8,379 bases of DNA from an uncultured bacterium (GCA_945871045.1 CAMBUC010000083.1:1-8379), one strand, 5' to 3'. Shown: positions 1 to 7,326, counted from the first letter of the stretch. Notes: generated from the sequence alone by a model not told the origin. Made by a program: numbers and translations.

Positions 1-862
1 CACTCTTTAAAATATTTAACAGTTTCTTATCGATCTCGTCATCTACTTCCAGACGGATCACTTCGCCCCACTGGCGTTTCTTTAACTGCTTCTCGATCTC
101 TTTTAACAGATCACTTGCCTCATCCTCATCGATGGGAAGATCTGCATTTCTCATGATACGATAGGGGCTGGTACATAGCACCTTATAATTTGAGTATAGT
201 TTTCCGATATTGTGGATGATCAACTGCTCTAATAAAACAAATGCATAATCATTTTCTCCTTCCACAGGGAGCGGAACTAAACGCGGCAGCACACTGGGCA
301 CCTGTACCGTTGCAAACACATTCTCCTCTTCCTTCTGGATCAATGCAGCAATATTCAAAGACTTATTGCGGATCAGCGGAAATGGTCTGGATGCATCAAC
401 TGCCATTGGAGTCAAAACCGGATAAACCACCTCGTCGAAATAACGCTCTGCTGATTTCTTTTGCGCTTCTGTCAGATCCTCCATGCGGTCATACACGCAG
501 ATTCCCTGACTTTTTAACAGCGGAAGCAGGGAACGGTTATAGGTTGAATACTGAAGTTCTACCAATTCCCTCGTTGCCTGATTGATCTTTTCCAGCTGCT
601 CTGTTGCAGTCATTCCTGCGATATCCGGCTTTTTATATTTGGCATGCACCATATCTTTTAACGATGCGACACGCACCATAAAAAATTCATCCAGATTGGA
701 AGATGTGATGCTGACAAACTTTGTGCGTTCTAATAAGGGAATCGATTTATCCCTTGCCTCATTCAATACCCGGTGATCAAATTTTAACCAGCTTAATTCT
801 CTATTTTCATAATATTTTGCATTTGCAAAATCAATCGTTTTTTCTTTATAATCTTTTTCCAT
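1..862 (-). CDS. ppk1: Polyphosphate kinase 1, N-terminal part (3' end outside window)
   Basis: PPK1 reversibly moves the gamma phosphate of ATP onto a growing inorganic polyphosphate chain. Only the first 287 codons of a family usually near 700 residues are present; the frame stays open to the left edge. The N-terminal domain is recognisable from ENRELSWLKF at residues 19-28 and SSNLDEFFMVRV at 54-65. Asn56 lies where the family has its adenine-contacting asparagine (Asn45 in E. coli). The head domain follows; the catalytic histidines would lie beyond the window. I chose the ATG at 860-862 because AAAGGTGGG stands just upstream. An in-frame ATG at 893-895 would add 11 residues but has only a poor ribosome site. 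The gene begins 38 bases after the stop of the Ppx-like gene, with no terminator between, so the two are probably co-transcribed. Family assignment is secure from the motifs. Confidence 0.95.
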   Translation of the reverse strand, partial: MEKDYKEKTIDFANAKYYENRELSWLKFDHRVLNEARDKSIPLLERTKFVSITSSNLDEFFMVRVASLKDMVHAKYKKPDIAGMTATEQLEKINQATRELVELQYSTYNRSLLPLLKSQGICVYDRMEDLTEAQKKSAERYFDEVVYPVLTPMAVDASRPFPLIRNKSLNIAALIQKEEENVFATVQVPSVLPRLVPLPVEGENDYAFVLLEQLIIHNIGKLYSNYKVLCTSPYRIMRNADLPIDEDEASDLLKEIEKQLKKRQWGEVIRLEVDDEIDKKLLNILKS

Positions 863-900
863 GTAAATCCCACCTTTACGAACATTTCCTGCCATGATCT

Positions 901-2436
901 CTATTGATAAAGACGCTTCTCTTTGATCACCGGCTGAATACTGAATACATCTACAAACATCCCTGCTTTTGCACCAAACATACGCTTTTCAAGCATCATT
1001 TCATCAGCTGTTTCAATCGAGATGATCAACTGTTTTTCTTTTACCACTGCCCGCACATTTTTGAACTTCTGCTTATGGCTGCGGTCCATTGCATTTGCCA
1101 CACGAAGAATCGATGCACATTTTGCAACGGTCAGATACCCTTCATGATCGAGTACATCACTGACTTCTTCATAAGAATCCAATGCATAGGTATTATATTT
1201 TACGATACTTGCAACGATCACACGATCCCGATGGGACAGCCCCATGATCTCTGAAGATAAAATGATATCATACGCACACTGGGGCGCATTTGCAAAACTG
1301 ACATACTTTCCGCAATCATGTAAAATGGCCGCTGTCTGTAACAACAAGCGCTCCCGTTTTCCCATTCCATGCACCTTTTTCATTGCATCATAGATCAGGG
1401 TGCTCATTTCCACCAGCGCATCAATATGAGGCGAATAACTCATATATCGTTTCGACAGGGAATTTGCCGCTGAGATGACATCTTTATCAAAATCATGCAT
1501 CGGTTTCACATAACGATGGCGCAGTGCGTAATCATAAACAATCCCGTCGCTGATATCAATTCCCGGTACCCAGATCGCATCAGCCGCTAAAGTTTCTACG
1601 ATCCGCCGATAAAGGATTAACGCAGGGGAAAGCAACATATCCGAATCATTGGATAGATTCAATGCCTCAGCGATCTGGGCACTTTCCTTCTTCTCCAGTT
1701 TCTTCAGATAATTTGAGAACTTGCCTGCATCAACCGTCATATTATCTAGATTTTTATCCATACGGCGCATCACTTCCACACTGTATTCACCGGTAAGGAT
1801 CAAATACTTGATCGTACGGTTTTGGTAGTACTGGGCCTTGAACACCTCCATCTCCTTGTCGATCAATTCCTTCATCTGCTGTTTGATCAAGTCGGAACGG
1901 AGATTTCCGTCAATAAATAGTTGTGCCAGCCGCATCGTACCAAGTACCAGATGCTGGGTGGTTTTTACTACCCCATGAACAAACAATGTGATCTGAAGTT
2001 CACCACCCCCTACATTTACCACAGCTGCGCTCTCGCTGATCATCCGGTCAAATTCCGGTTTGGACGCAACACATTTGTAAGACAAAAAGCGATGTTCGGA
2101 ATTGCCTACGATCTTCAGACAGATCCCAGTCCGCCTTTCGATCTGATCCAGAATAAATAAACTGTTTGAAGTATTTCTGAGGATCGGACCGGCATAAGCC
2201 TCATAATCGTCCACCCGATACCCCTCCATCACATGGCGGAATTCCAATAACACATCACAAAGTTCATCCACAAGTTCATATCCGATCGCCTGATCGTGAA
2301 ACGCATCTTTACCAAGTTCCACACGACTTCGGATAAAGTCTATCGTACGTATATTTTTCTTTCCCGATATTTCAAATATCTTCAGGCTCACTTCATAAGA
2401 GCCGACATAAATTGCTGCAAACGTTGTCACACTCAT
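901..2436 (-). CDS. Ppx/GppA-like protein with C-terminal HD domain; phosphatase active site degenerate
   Basis: This 511-residue protein has the layout of clostridial exopolyphosphatase/pppGpp phosphohydrolase homologues: an actin-like Ppx/GppA fold (about 1-310) and an HD domain (about 330-455). Family marks seen are AAIYVGSYEVSL (7-18), VVNVGGGELQ (139-148), and WVPGIDISDGIVYDYALRHR (289-308). The HD part shows His337, LHDCGK (His373-Asp374) and Asp451. Several positions normally used for metal, phosphate or catalysis are changed: the Asp of the first DxG motif is Tyr10, the Asp of the DxGGG motif is Asn141, and the catalytic Glu of the LREA-type motif is Asn88 (ILRNTSN). The Ppx half may therefore not hydrolyse polyphosphate; binding or regulation, or activity in the HD domain, are alternatives. 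I chose ATG 2436 because AAAGGAGAAG precedes it; an upstream ATG at 2520 would overlap pheA. The next gene is ppk1, which fits a role in polyphosphate or (p)ppGpp metabolism. The family is clear; the function is inferred. Confidence 0.88.
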   Translation of the reverse strand: MSVTTFAAIYVGSYEVSLKIFEISGKKNIRTIDFIRSRVELGKDAFHDQAIGYELVDELCDVLLEFRHVMEGYRVDDYEAYAGPILRNTSNSLFILDQIERRTGICLKIVGNSEHRFLSYKCVASKPEFDRMISESAAVVNVGGGELQITLFVHGVVKTTQHLVLGTMRLAQLFIDGNLRSDLIKQQMKELIDKEMEVFKAQYYQNRTIKYLILTGEYSVEVMRRMDKNLDNMTVDAGKFSNYLKKLEKKESAQIAEALNLSNDSDMLLSPALILYRRIVETLAADAIWVPGIDISDGIVYDYALRHRYVKPMHDFDKDVISAANSLSKRYMSYSPHIDALVEMSTLIYDAMKKVHGMGKRERLLLQTAAILHDCGKYVSFANAPQCAYDIILSSEIMGLSHRDRVIVASIVKYNTYALDSYEEVSDVLDHEGYLTVAKCASILRVANAMDRSHKQKFKNVRAVVKEKQLIISIETADEMMLEKRMFGAKAGMFVDVFSIQPVIKEKRLYQ

Positions 2437-2470
2437 ATTCGCATCTTCTCCTTTCAAACCCCAAAATTTT

Positions 2471-2501
2471 TCGTAACTGTGAAGGTACTGAACAGTTACA
2501 A
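2471..2501 (-). other. Inverted repeat between pheA and the Ppx-like gene
   Basis: GTAACTGT at 2473-2480 and ACAGTTAC at 2492-2499 form a perfect 8-bp inverted repeat with an 11-base loop. As minus-strand RNA it extends by a G-U and a U-A pair to 10 bp. It lies 6 bases after the pheA stop and about 35 bases before the Ppx-like start. No U-run follows it on the minus strand, so it is not a standard terminator. It could be an mRNA stability or processing hairpin, or a protein-binding operator; the sequence does not decide between these. Confidence 0.5.
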
Positions 2502-2506
2502 TTTTT

Positions 2507-3637
2507 CTAATAATTACCAAAGATTTTCAGATCCAGTGTTTCCTCTTTTAATCCGCGGAGTGCATTCTGCACTGCGGCATCTTTTAAATTCCCGTCAAAA
2601 TCGATAAAAAACTGATATTCCCAGTTTCTTCCCTGAATCGGTCGCGATTCAATACTCGTCATGTTCAAGCCATTATAAATAAAATGGCCAAGCGCATGAT
2701 ACAATGCACCGGATTCATGCTTTAACTGTACACAGATACTGATCTTTCCTGCCCCGGTGACATACTCATTTTTTCTTGATACAATGATGAAACGGGTCTC
2801 ATTCATGCTGTTGTTCTGTATTCCCTCTGCCAGCATCTGAAGCCCATACAATTGTGCTGTCATACTGCTTGCGATGGCTGCCTGAGTGGGATCTCCGTCC
2901 TCCTCCACCTTCTTCGCCGCCATTGCCGTATTCTTTGCCGGAAGTATCTCCCATTCACGATGTGCTTCCAAAAACTTTGAGCACTGGGCAAGTGCCTGCG
3001 GATGTGAGTAAACCTTTCTGATATCCTCAAATCCGACACCGGGCAATCCAAGGAGACAATGATCGATCTTTATTTTTTGTTCTCCGACAATGTGAAATCC
3101 ATATTCTCTTAATAGATCATAATTTTCCGCAACAATGCCTGCCGATGAATTTTCAAAGGGAAGCACCGCATAATCTGCCGCATCATTTTTAATGGCTTCC
3201 ATGGCATCACGCCATGTATCTACATGAAAACATTCGGTTTCCTCACCAAAATAAGAGGCCAAAGCCTGATGGGTATATGCTCCCTCCACACCCTGATAAA
3301 CGACACGGATCCCTTCCATCCGCAAGGAAGGGACTTCTTCAAAGCCCAGATCTTCTATCTTACCGCAGGACGTTAACAACTGATACTGTTTTTTCCGGCT
3401 GGTAGACATGATCTGTTCAAACAATTCGCGTATCCCATGTTTCGTAAAATCCGAATCTGCAAGCGCTTCCAACACCTTCAGTTTACTCAGTTCCCGCTCT
3501 CTGTCCAGTACCTTTTTTCCGGTAGCGATCTTATAACATGCCACTTCTGAGGTGAGATTCATGCGCTCCTTATACAGATCAACAATCTTTTGATCGATCA
3601 CGTCAATATCTTTTCTGATTTCCTGTAAATCCTTCAT
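2507..3637 (-). CDS. pheA: Bifunctional chorismate mutase / prephenate dehydratase (P-protein)
   Basis: The enzyme converts chorismate to prephenate and then to phenylpyruvate, the committed steps to phenylalanine in the cytoplasm. The 376-residue product has the usual three parts. The AroQ-type mutase (about 1-90) keeps Arg8, Arg25, Lys36, Arg46-Glu47, Ser80 and Gln84 at positions matching the E. coli active site. The dehydratase (about 109-286) shows YQGVEGAYTHQAL, LPFENSSAG and the catalytic NETRF (279-283). The ACT domain (about 297-370) carries GALYHAL (310-316) and ESRP (330-333), the phenylalanine-sensing motifs, so feedback inhibition is expected. I chose ATG 3637 because AGGAGAGAG lies upstream and the protein then starts at the mutase helix; an in-frame ATG at 3673 lacks such a site. 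The gene has its own promoter and is followed 70 bases later by the Ppx-like gene. No T-box or leader peptide fits the short 5' UTR. Identification is firm. Confidence 0.97.
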   Translation of the reverse strand: MKDLQEIRKDIDVIDQKIVDLYKERMNLTSEVACYKIATGKKVLDRERELSKLKVLEALADSDFTKHGIRELFEQIMSTSRKKQYQLLTSCGKIEDLGFEEVPSLRMEGIRVVYQGVEGAYTHQALASYFGEETECFHVDTWRDAMEAIKNDAADYAVLPFENSSAGIVAENYDLLREYGFHIVGEQKIKIDHCLLGLPGVGFEDIRKVYSHPQALAQCSKFLEAHREWEILPAKNTAMAAKKVEEDGDPTQAAIASSMTAQLYGLQMLAEGIQNNSMNETRFIIVSRKNEYVTGAGKISICVQLKHESGALYHALGHFIYNGLNMTSIESRPIQGRNWEYQFFIDFDGNLKDAAVQNALRGLKEETLDLKIFGNY

Positions 3638-3690
3638 ATGTGTAAACTCTCTCCTGTTTCTTATAATGATCAAGGTTCCTCTAATATAAA

Positions 3691-3699
3691 ATTATAACA
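3691..3699 (-). promoter_or_regulatory. Extended -10 promoter for pheA
   Basis: On the minus strand a perfect TATAAT (3691-3696) is preceded by TGT (3697-3699), an extended -10 element. No good -35 hexamer lies 16-18 bases further upstream, which is tolerated when the TGn extension is present. It sits between the cbi terminator and pheA and would give a 5' UTR of about 45 bases. It may drive pheA, the Ppx-like gene and ppk1 together. Confidence 0.65.
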
Positions 3700-3724
3700 C
3701 ATTCTATCGCAAGACCGTTACTAA

Positions 3725-3777
3725 AAAATCAGAAAAAATAAAAACGGATCATCACACTGTTACATGCCATGACCCGC
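3725..3777 (-). terminator. Rho-independent terminator of the cbi operon
   Basis: In minus-strand RNA, GCGGGTCAT (3769-3777) pairs with ATGATCCGT (3744-3752) over 9 bp including two G-U pairs. After one mismatch a further 4 bp can form inside. The 3' arm runs straight into a U-rich tract broken by a single A. The stem begins 5 bases after the cbiO-cbiK stop, so it isolates the cobalt operon from pheA. Confidence 0.88.
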
Positions 3778-3782
3778 TCCAA

Positions 3783-5456
3783 TCAATGATGTTCTGCAAT
3801 CCTTCTTAAATGCTCCACAAGAATGTTTCGAATGCCTTCATATTCACCCAATCCCTTTAACACCGTTTTCGTTTCAAAACCGGCAGCCTGAAACTGACGA
3901 TACCAGGACTTTGGATCGTCTCCAGCCATATCATTTTTCGCGTGGTCACCTGCCACGATCATGAAAGGCGACAGGATCACTTTCTTTGGCGCATATTCTT
4001 TGACCATTTTCATGAGGGTTTCCATAGAAGGGTATGCTTCCACAGTGCCCAGAAAAATGTTTTTATATCCTAGATCCTTAAATGTGTAATCCAAAGCCGC
4101 ATAGATCGCATTTGCAAAGTGTGTGGTTCCATGTCCCATCAGAACCAGCGCTTCCTCCTTCTTCAGATCCGAAAACTCTTGCACCACCGCCCGGATCACA
4201 TCGAAACTATCCTGTTCACTCGTAAGAAGCGGCTCCCCAAAAGAGATGGAATGAAAATCCTCCCGAAAAGAAAGGGCATCTTCCTTCATCCGATCGTTTT
4301 CGATTCCATTGATCACATGGGTCGGCTGCACAAAAACCTCCGTGATCCCATCCTGCTTCATCTGTTCCATGGCTTCTTTGACTGTGTGGATCGATATCCC
4401 ATCCCGCTCTTTGATCTTTTTTATGATCATGTTGCTGGTCCATGCACGATAAAGTGCATGGTCGGGAAATGCTTTTTGCATATCCTCCTCAATGGCATCG
4501 ATCGTCACTTTTCGCGTCTCATGATGGGTTGTCCCAAAACTAACTACCAAGATTGCTTTCTTTCTATTATCTGACAATGCTTTTTTCCCTTCGTATTGTG
4601 TATTCAAATGTACATCTGCAATGTACGCTTCCAGTTCCGCGATATTTTTCGGAAGCGGCAAAGATGTTTTTAAAATCTGTTTTTTACAAAGACTTTCAAA
4701 GATTTCCAAAACAGCGGGCGGTTCCAGATTTGTCTGTTTTAATGCAGTCTTATTTGAGAATACCTCTGCCGGCGTTCCGTGGATCAAAACCGATCCTTCG
4801 TGAAGAAGAATGACTTCATCGGCCCACTCATAGGCATAATTCACATCATGGGTTGCCATCACAACCGTAATGCCTTGTGCCGTCATCCGGTCCACGATCC
4901 CATTGACGATCGTTACATGTTTTGGATCCAAAGCGGCAGCAGGTTCATCCAAAAGAATCAGTTCCGGATGCATCACCAAGATATCTGCGATAGAAACCTG
5001 TTTTTTCTGACCACCGCTTAGTGCATGGGTTGGCTTGTCGGAAAAAGGCGTGATCTCCAGTTGATCCATCACCATTTCCACTTCTTTTCTTGCTTCTTCT
5101 TCAGAAGCGCCGAGATTTAACACCCCAAAGGATATCTCCTGATAAACACTTGCAGAAAACAACTGATCATCCGGATCCTGAAACACGATCCCCACCTTGC
5201 TGCGCAGATCCAACAGCCCTTTTTTTGTATAAGAGATCTCCGTTCCATTTAGTAATAGTTTCCCTGATTGAGGTCTTAAAATACCGGTACAACAACGAAA
5301 AAAAGTGGATTTTCCGCTTCCATTTGCTCCCATCAGGGCAATTTTTTTCTTTCGTCCGATTTCCAGTGAAAGTCCGTTCAGGGAATGGCTGTGGTCATCA
5401 TCATAAGAAAAATAGATATTGTCTGCTTTCAACAAAATATCATTCTGTTTATTCAT
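3783..5456 (-). CDS. cbiO-cbiK: Fused cobalt ECF transporter ATPase (CbiO) and sirohydrochlorin cobaltochelatase (CbiK)
   Basis: A single 557-residue frame joins two normally separate proteins. Residues 1 to about 235 are an ECF-type ABC ATPase: Walker A GANGSGKST (43-51), Q-loop QDPDDQLF (93-100), signature LSGGQ (146-150), Walker B LILLDEP (166-172) and switch His203 in ATHD. It should power cobalt import with CbiMNQ at the inner face of the membrane. A linker (about 236-299) leads to a full CbiK-type chelatase (about 300-557), which inserts Co2+ into sirohydrochlorin in anaerobic B12 synthesis. Its metal residues are present: His442 in MGHGT, Glu473 in TVEAYP and His505 in GDHAKND, with the same spacing as in known CbiK enzymes. 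I chose ATG 5456 because GGAGGAG lies 9 bases upstream; the ATG at 5474 falls inside the transporter gene before it. The start overlaps the cbiQ stop as ATGA. Both domains look intact. Function is inferred from the two families. Confidence 0.95.
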   Translation of the reverse strand: MNKQNDILLKADNIYFSYDDDHSHSLNGLSLEIGRKKKIALMGANGSGKSTFFRCCTGILRPQSGKLLLNGTEISYTKKGLLDLRSKVGIVFQDPDDQLFSASVYQEISFGVLNLGASEEEARKEVEMVMDQLEITPFSDKPTHALSGGQKKQVSIADILVMHPELILLDEPAAALDPKHVTIVNGIVDRMTAQGITVVMATHDVNYAYEWADEVILLHEGSVLIHGTPAEVFSNKTALKQTNLEPPAVLEIFESLCKKQILKTSLPLPKNIAELEAYIADVHLNTQYEGKKALSDNRKKAILVVSFGTTHHETRKVTIDAIEEDMQKAFPDHALYRAWTSNMIIKKIKERDGISIHTVKEAMEQMKQDGITEVFVQPTHVINGIENDRMKEDALSFREDFHSISFGEPLLTSEQDSFDVIRAVVQEFSDLKKEEALVLMGHGTTHFANAIYAALDYTFKDLGYKNIFLGTVEAYPSMETLMKMVKEYAPKKVILSPFMIVAGDHAKNDMAGDDPKSWYRQFQAAGFETKTVLKGLGEYEGIRNILVEHLRRIAEHH

Positions 5457-6229
5457 ACGCCAAATCTCCTCCAAAGGACAAATAATAATAACGTGCCGTC
5501 AAACAATACGATCAGAGCCACCTCTTTTTTCTTCAATGGCTGATCCTGCGATAACACACGGATCGTACCATCATAACATCTTGCTTCCATAGCATCAAAG
5601 AGTTTTCTGGATCTGGCCACGGAGCGTACCATCAGCGCACTCCCCAGCATCCCAAAGGATTTCAGAGAAGTTTTATAGTTCCTGTTTCCCAAGCGGCAGT
5701 TTTGGGAAGTTGTGATCGCCGATGCTGTTTCGAGCAATACGAAGATAAAACGGTAGATCAAAAGCATGAGTTCGATCAAAAGTTTCGGGCAATGTAATTT
5801 CCTTAATACTTCCAAAATATCCGGCACCGGAGTTGTGAAAGACAGGAAATACAAACAGGATACACTGGCCAAAGCTGTCAAGAGCAATTGCAGTCCATAA
5901 AAAAACGAATGGTAACCGGTGGTCAGATACCACTTTCCGAAGGAAACCGCAAACAGGTCCATCGGTACCTCCCGGATATGAAACATAACTGCCAAGGTAC
6001 TAAGCAATAAAAAAACAAGGGGAATCGTCATAAAATACAAATAACGAGAAAGGGGGATTCCCCCTTTAAAAACGGTAAGAATCCCCATCAAGAAAAGAAC
6101 GATAGCGGCCACTGCGATGGAACGATTTATCACACAGATCAACAGTGTCATCATCGCAAAGGCAAATTTTTCACCCGCATTTATGTACCGAAGTTTAGAA
6201 TTGTAACAAAGTTTGTCAATTACGATCAT
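5453..6229 (-). CDS. cbiQ: Cobalt ECF transporter transmembrane component CbiQ
   Basis: CbiQ (EcfT type) is the membrane scaffold that links the ATPase CbiO to the substrate component CbiM. The 258-residue product has hydrophobic segments at about 22-54, 63-83, 108-132, 150-168 and 236-252. The coupling-helix region before the last segment reads ARSRKLFDAMEARCYDG (205-221), the family's Ala-Arg-x motif that docks on the ATPase, here with Cys in place of the usual Gly in ARG. I took ATG 6229: it overlaps the cbiN stop as ATGA, with AGAGG just upstream, and gives an N-terminus starting MIVIDKL. An ATG six codons earlier (6247) is possible but lacks a clear ribosome site. It ends by overlapping the cbiO-cbiK start, so translation is probably coupled on both sides. 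Confidence 0.93.
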   Translation of the reverse strand: MIVIDKLCYNSKLRYINAGEKFAFAMMTLLICVINRSIAVAAIVLFLMGILTVFKGGIPLSRYLYFMTIPLVFLLLSTLAVMFHIREVPMDLFAVSFGKWYLTTGYHSFFYGLQLLLTALASVSCLYFLSFTTPVPDILEVLRKLHCPKLLIELMLLIYRFIFVLLETASAITTSQNCRLGNRNYKTSLKSFGMLGSALMVRSVARSRKLFDAMEARCYDGTIRVLSQDQPLKKKEVALIVLFDGTLLLFVLWRRFGV

Positions 6230-6528
6230 AATTCCTCTTTCATCCACTTTTTTCGTTCTACAAAACGTCCCATAATAAACGCTATGACCCCAACACCCAG
6301 ACCGGTCTGGAGACAGAAGAAAAGGCTTTCCACCTCCCCCGGAAGTTCTCCACCGATCAGTTTTTCTAAGACAGGGGTCGCCCAGGACTCATAGGAAGAA
6401 TTCACTTCTTCCACTACCACGCTGCCGGCATCGTCAGAGCCGCCAAATTCCGCATCTTTCAAAACAAATAACGGAATCAGTGCAATTAAAAATACTGCAA
6501 TGATTGTGATCAAAACGGTTTTTTTCAT
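6226..6528 (-). CDS. cbiN: Cobalt transport protein CbiN
   Basis: CbiN is the small accessory membrane protein needed with CbiM for cobalt capture. The 100-residue product matches the family in length and layout: a first membrane helix (about 4-23), an extracytoplasmic loop starting with the hallmark FGGSDD (28-33), the typical EVESLFFCLQTGLG segment, and a second helix (about 68-88) with a positively charged cytoplasmic tail. The ATG at 6528 follows the cbiM stop by one base and has AAAGGAGA upstream, inside the cbiM 3' end. The stop overlaps the cbiQ start. The hydrophilic loop has an acidic stretch (SDDAGSVVVEEV), as is common in this family. Confidence 0.94.
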   Translation of the reverse strand: MKKTVLITIIAVFLIALIPLFVLKDAEFGGSDDAGSVVVEEVNSSYESWATPVLEKLIGGELPGEVESLFFCLQTGLGVGVIAFIMGRFVERKKWMKEEL

Positions 6529-6529
6529 A

Positions 6530-7285
6530 CTATTTCGTCTCCTTTATAAAGCCAATCTCACGAAGTTCCGGTTTCGCATAACTCTCCAATCCCATCACAA
6601 TGATCATCGTCAGAAGTCCTTCAATGATGGAAAGCGGAACCTGCGTAGGAGCAAAAACCATCAAAAATTTCCCCAGTGCCCCAAAAAAAGTAGTATCTGC
6701 ATGATGCGCCAAAGCCAGCTGGCAAGCAGTGATGCAGTAAGTAAAAAGGTCACCGAGCGATGCCGCTAAAAAGACACTGACCTTCTTCTGCAAACCTCCT
6801 TTCTCACAGAGTTTATAAACACCGTAAGAAACGAAGGGTCCTGCGATGGCCATGGAAAAGGTATTTGCGCCAATCGTGGTAAGACCTCCATGAGCCAGCA
6901 AAATAGCCTGAAACAACAATACGATCAGTCCAAGGATCGATACCGCTGAAGGGCCGAATAAGATCGCCCCTAAACCGGTTCCGGTCATGTGGGAGCAGCT
7001 GCCTGTCACAGATGGTATTTTCAGTGAAGAGATCACGAAAATAAACGCACCGGACATGGCAAGCAGCGTGATCAAACTTCGATGTCCATCCAGTTTTTTT
7101 CGAATGGAAAAACATCCTGCCACCAGAAACGGAACGCACAAGGCGCCCCAGGCGATACAGAATCCTCCCGGAAGATAACCTTCCATAATGTGCATGGCCT
7201 GAACCTGCGGTACTATACCAAAAACAAGTGCAAATACACCTGCCACAGTAAGTACGTGTTTTTGTTTGTTACTCATTTTACTCAT
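6530..7285 (-). CDS. cbiM: Cobalt ECF transporter substrate-binding component CbiM
   Basis: CbiM is the integral membrane S-component that binds Co2+. The 251-residue frame starts with a basic, then hydrophobic signal-like segment (about 8-28) ending PQVQA. Cleavage there would expose MHIMEGYLP (31-39); in characterised CbiM/NikM proteins the N-terminal Met-His with a downstream His forms the metal site. The second His lies in SCSHMTGTGLGAILFGP (96-112), where most relatives I know have SHPTG. The segment LLFQAILLAHGGLTTIGAN (123-141) is also diagnostic, and several membrane helices follow. The ATG at 7285 has GGGAG only 3-4 bases upstream; ATG 7276 (spacing 12) is equally possible and would shorten the signal by three residues. 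It is the first gene of the riboswitch-controlled unit, which supports cobalt rather than nickel. Confidence 0.95.
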   Translation of the reverse strand: MSKMSNKQKHVLTVAGVFALVFGIVPQVQAMHIMEGYLPGGFCIAWGALCVPFLVAGCFSIRKKLDGHRSLITLLAMSGAFIFVISSLKIPSVTGSCSHMTGTGLGAILFGPSAVSILGLIVLLFQAILLAHGGLTTIGANTFSMAIAGPFVSYGVYKLCEKGGLQKKVSVFLAASLGDLFTYCITACQLALAHHADTTFFGALGKFLMVFAPTQVPLSIIEGLLTMIIVMGLESYAKPELREIGFIKETK

Positions 7286-7310
7286 TTTCTCCCTTCTGAT
7301 AAAAATTGTA

Positions 7311-7326
7311 TGTCATTTTTATGACA
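7311..7326 (-). repeat. Short perfect palindrome in the cbiM leader
   Basis: TGTCAT and ATGACA flank four bases, giving a perfect 6-bp inverted repeat directly downstream of the terminator U-tract and about 26 bases before cbiM. It would form a weak A/U-rich hairpin once transcription passes the terminator. It may be chance; an operator or a 5'-end stabilising hairpin is possible. Confidence 0.3.

Noticed and set aside
241..776. Two plus-strand open frames (241-585 and 582-776)
   Set aside because: They lie wholly opposite ppk1, whose conserved motifs are clear on the minus strand; neither has a recognisable motif or ribosome site.
2437..2506. Possible internal promoter before the Ppx-like gene
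   Set aside because: Candidate -35-like TTGTAA and TTGGTA have no acceptable -10 at 16-18 bases, so I do not call it.
904..2607. Plus-strand open frames opposite the Ppx-like gene (904-1254, 1921-2160, 2296-2607)
   Set aside because: Low-complexity Cys/His/Phe-rich translations typical of antisense shadows; no start signals or family resemblance.
3638..3690. T-box or leader-peptide attenuator for pheA
   Set aside because: The predicted 5' UTR is only about 45 bases, too short for a T-box, and has no Phe-codon run or terminator hairpin.
5090..5300. Suspicion that the CbiO-CbiK fusion is an assembly artefact
   Set aside because: The frame is uninterrupted, the linker has normal codon usage, and both domains are complete and on one side of a shared terminator; nothing in the sequence suggests a lost stop.
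4119..5485. Plus-strand frames and a minus-strand 75-codon frame inside cbiO-cbiK
   Set aside because: All overlap the strongly supported fused gene in other frames and show no domains of their own.
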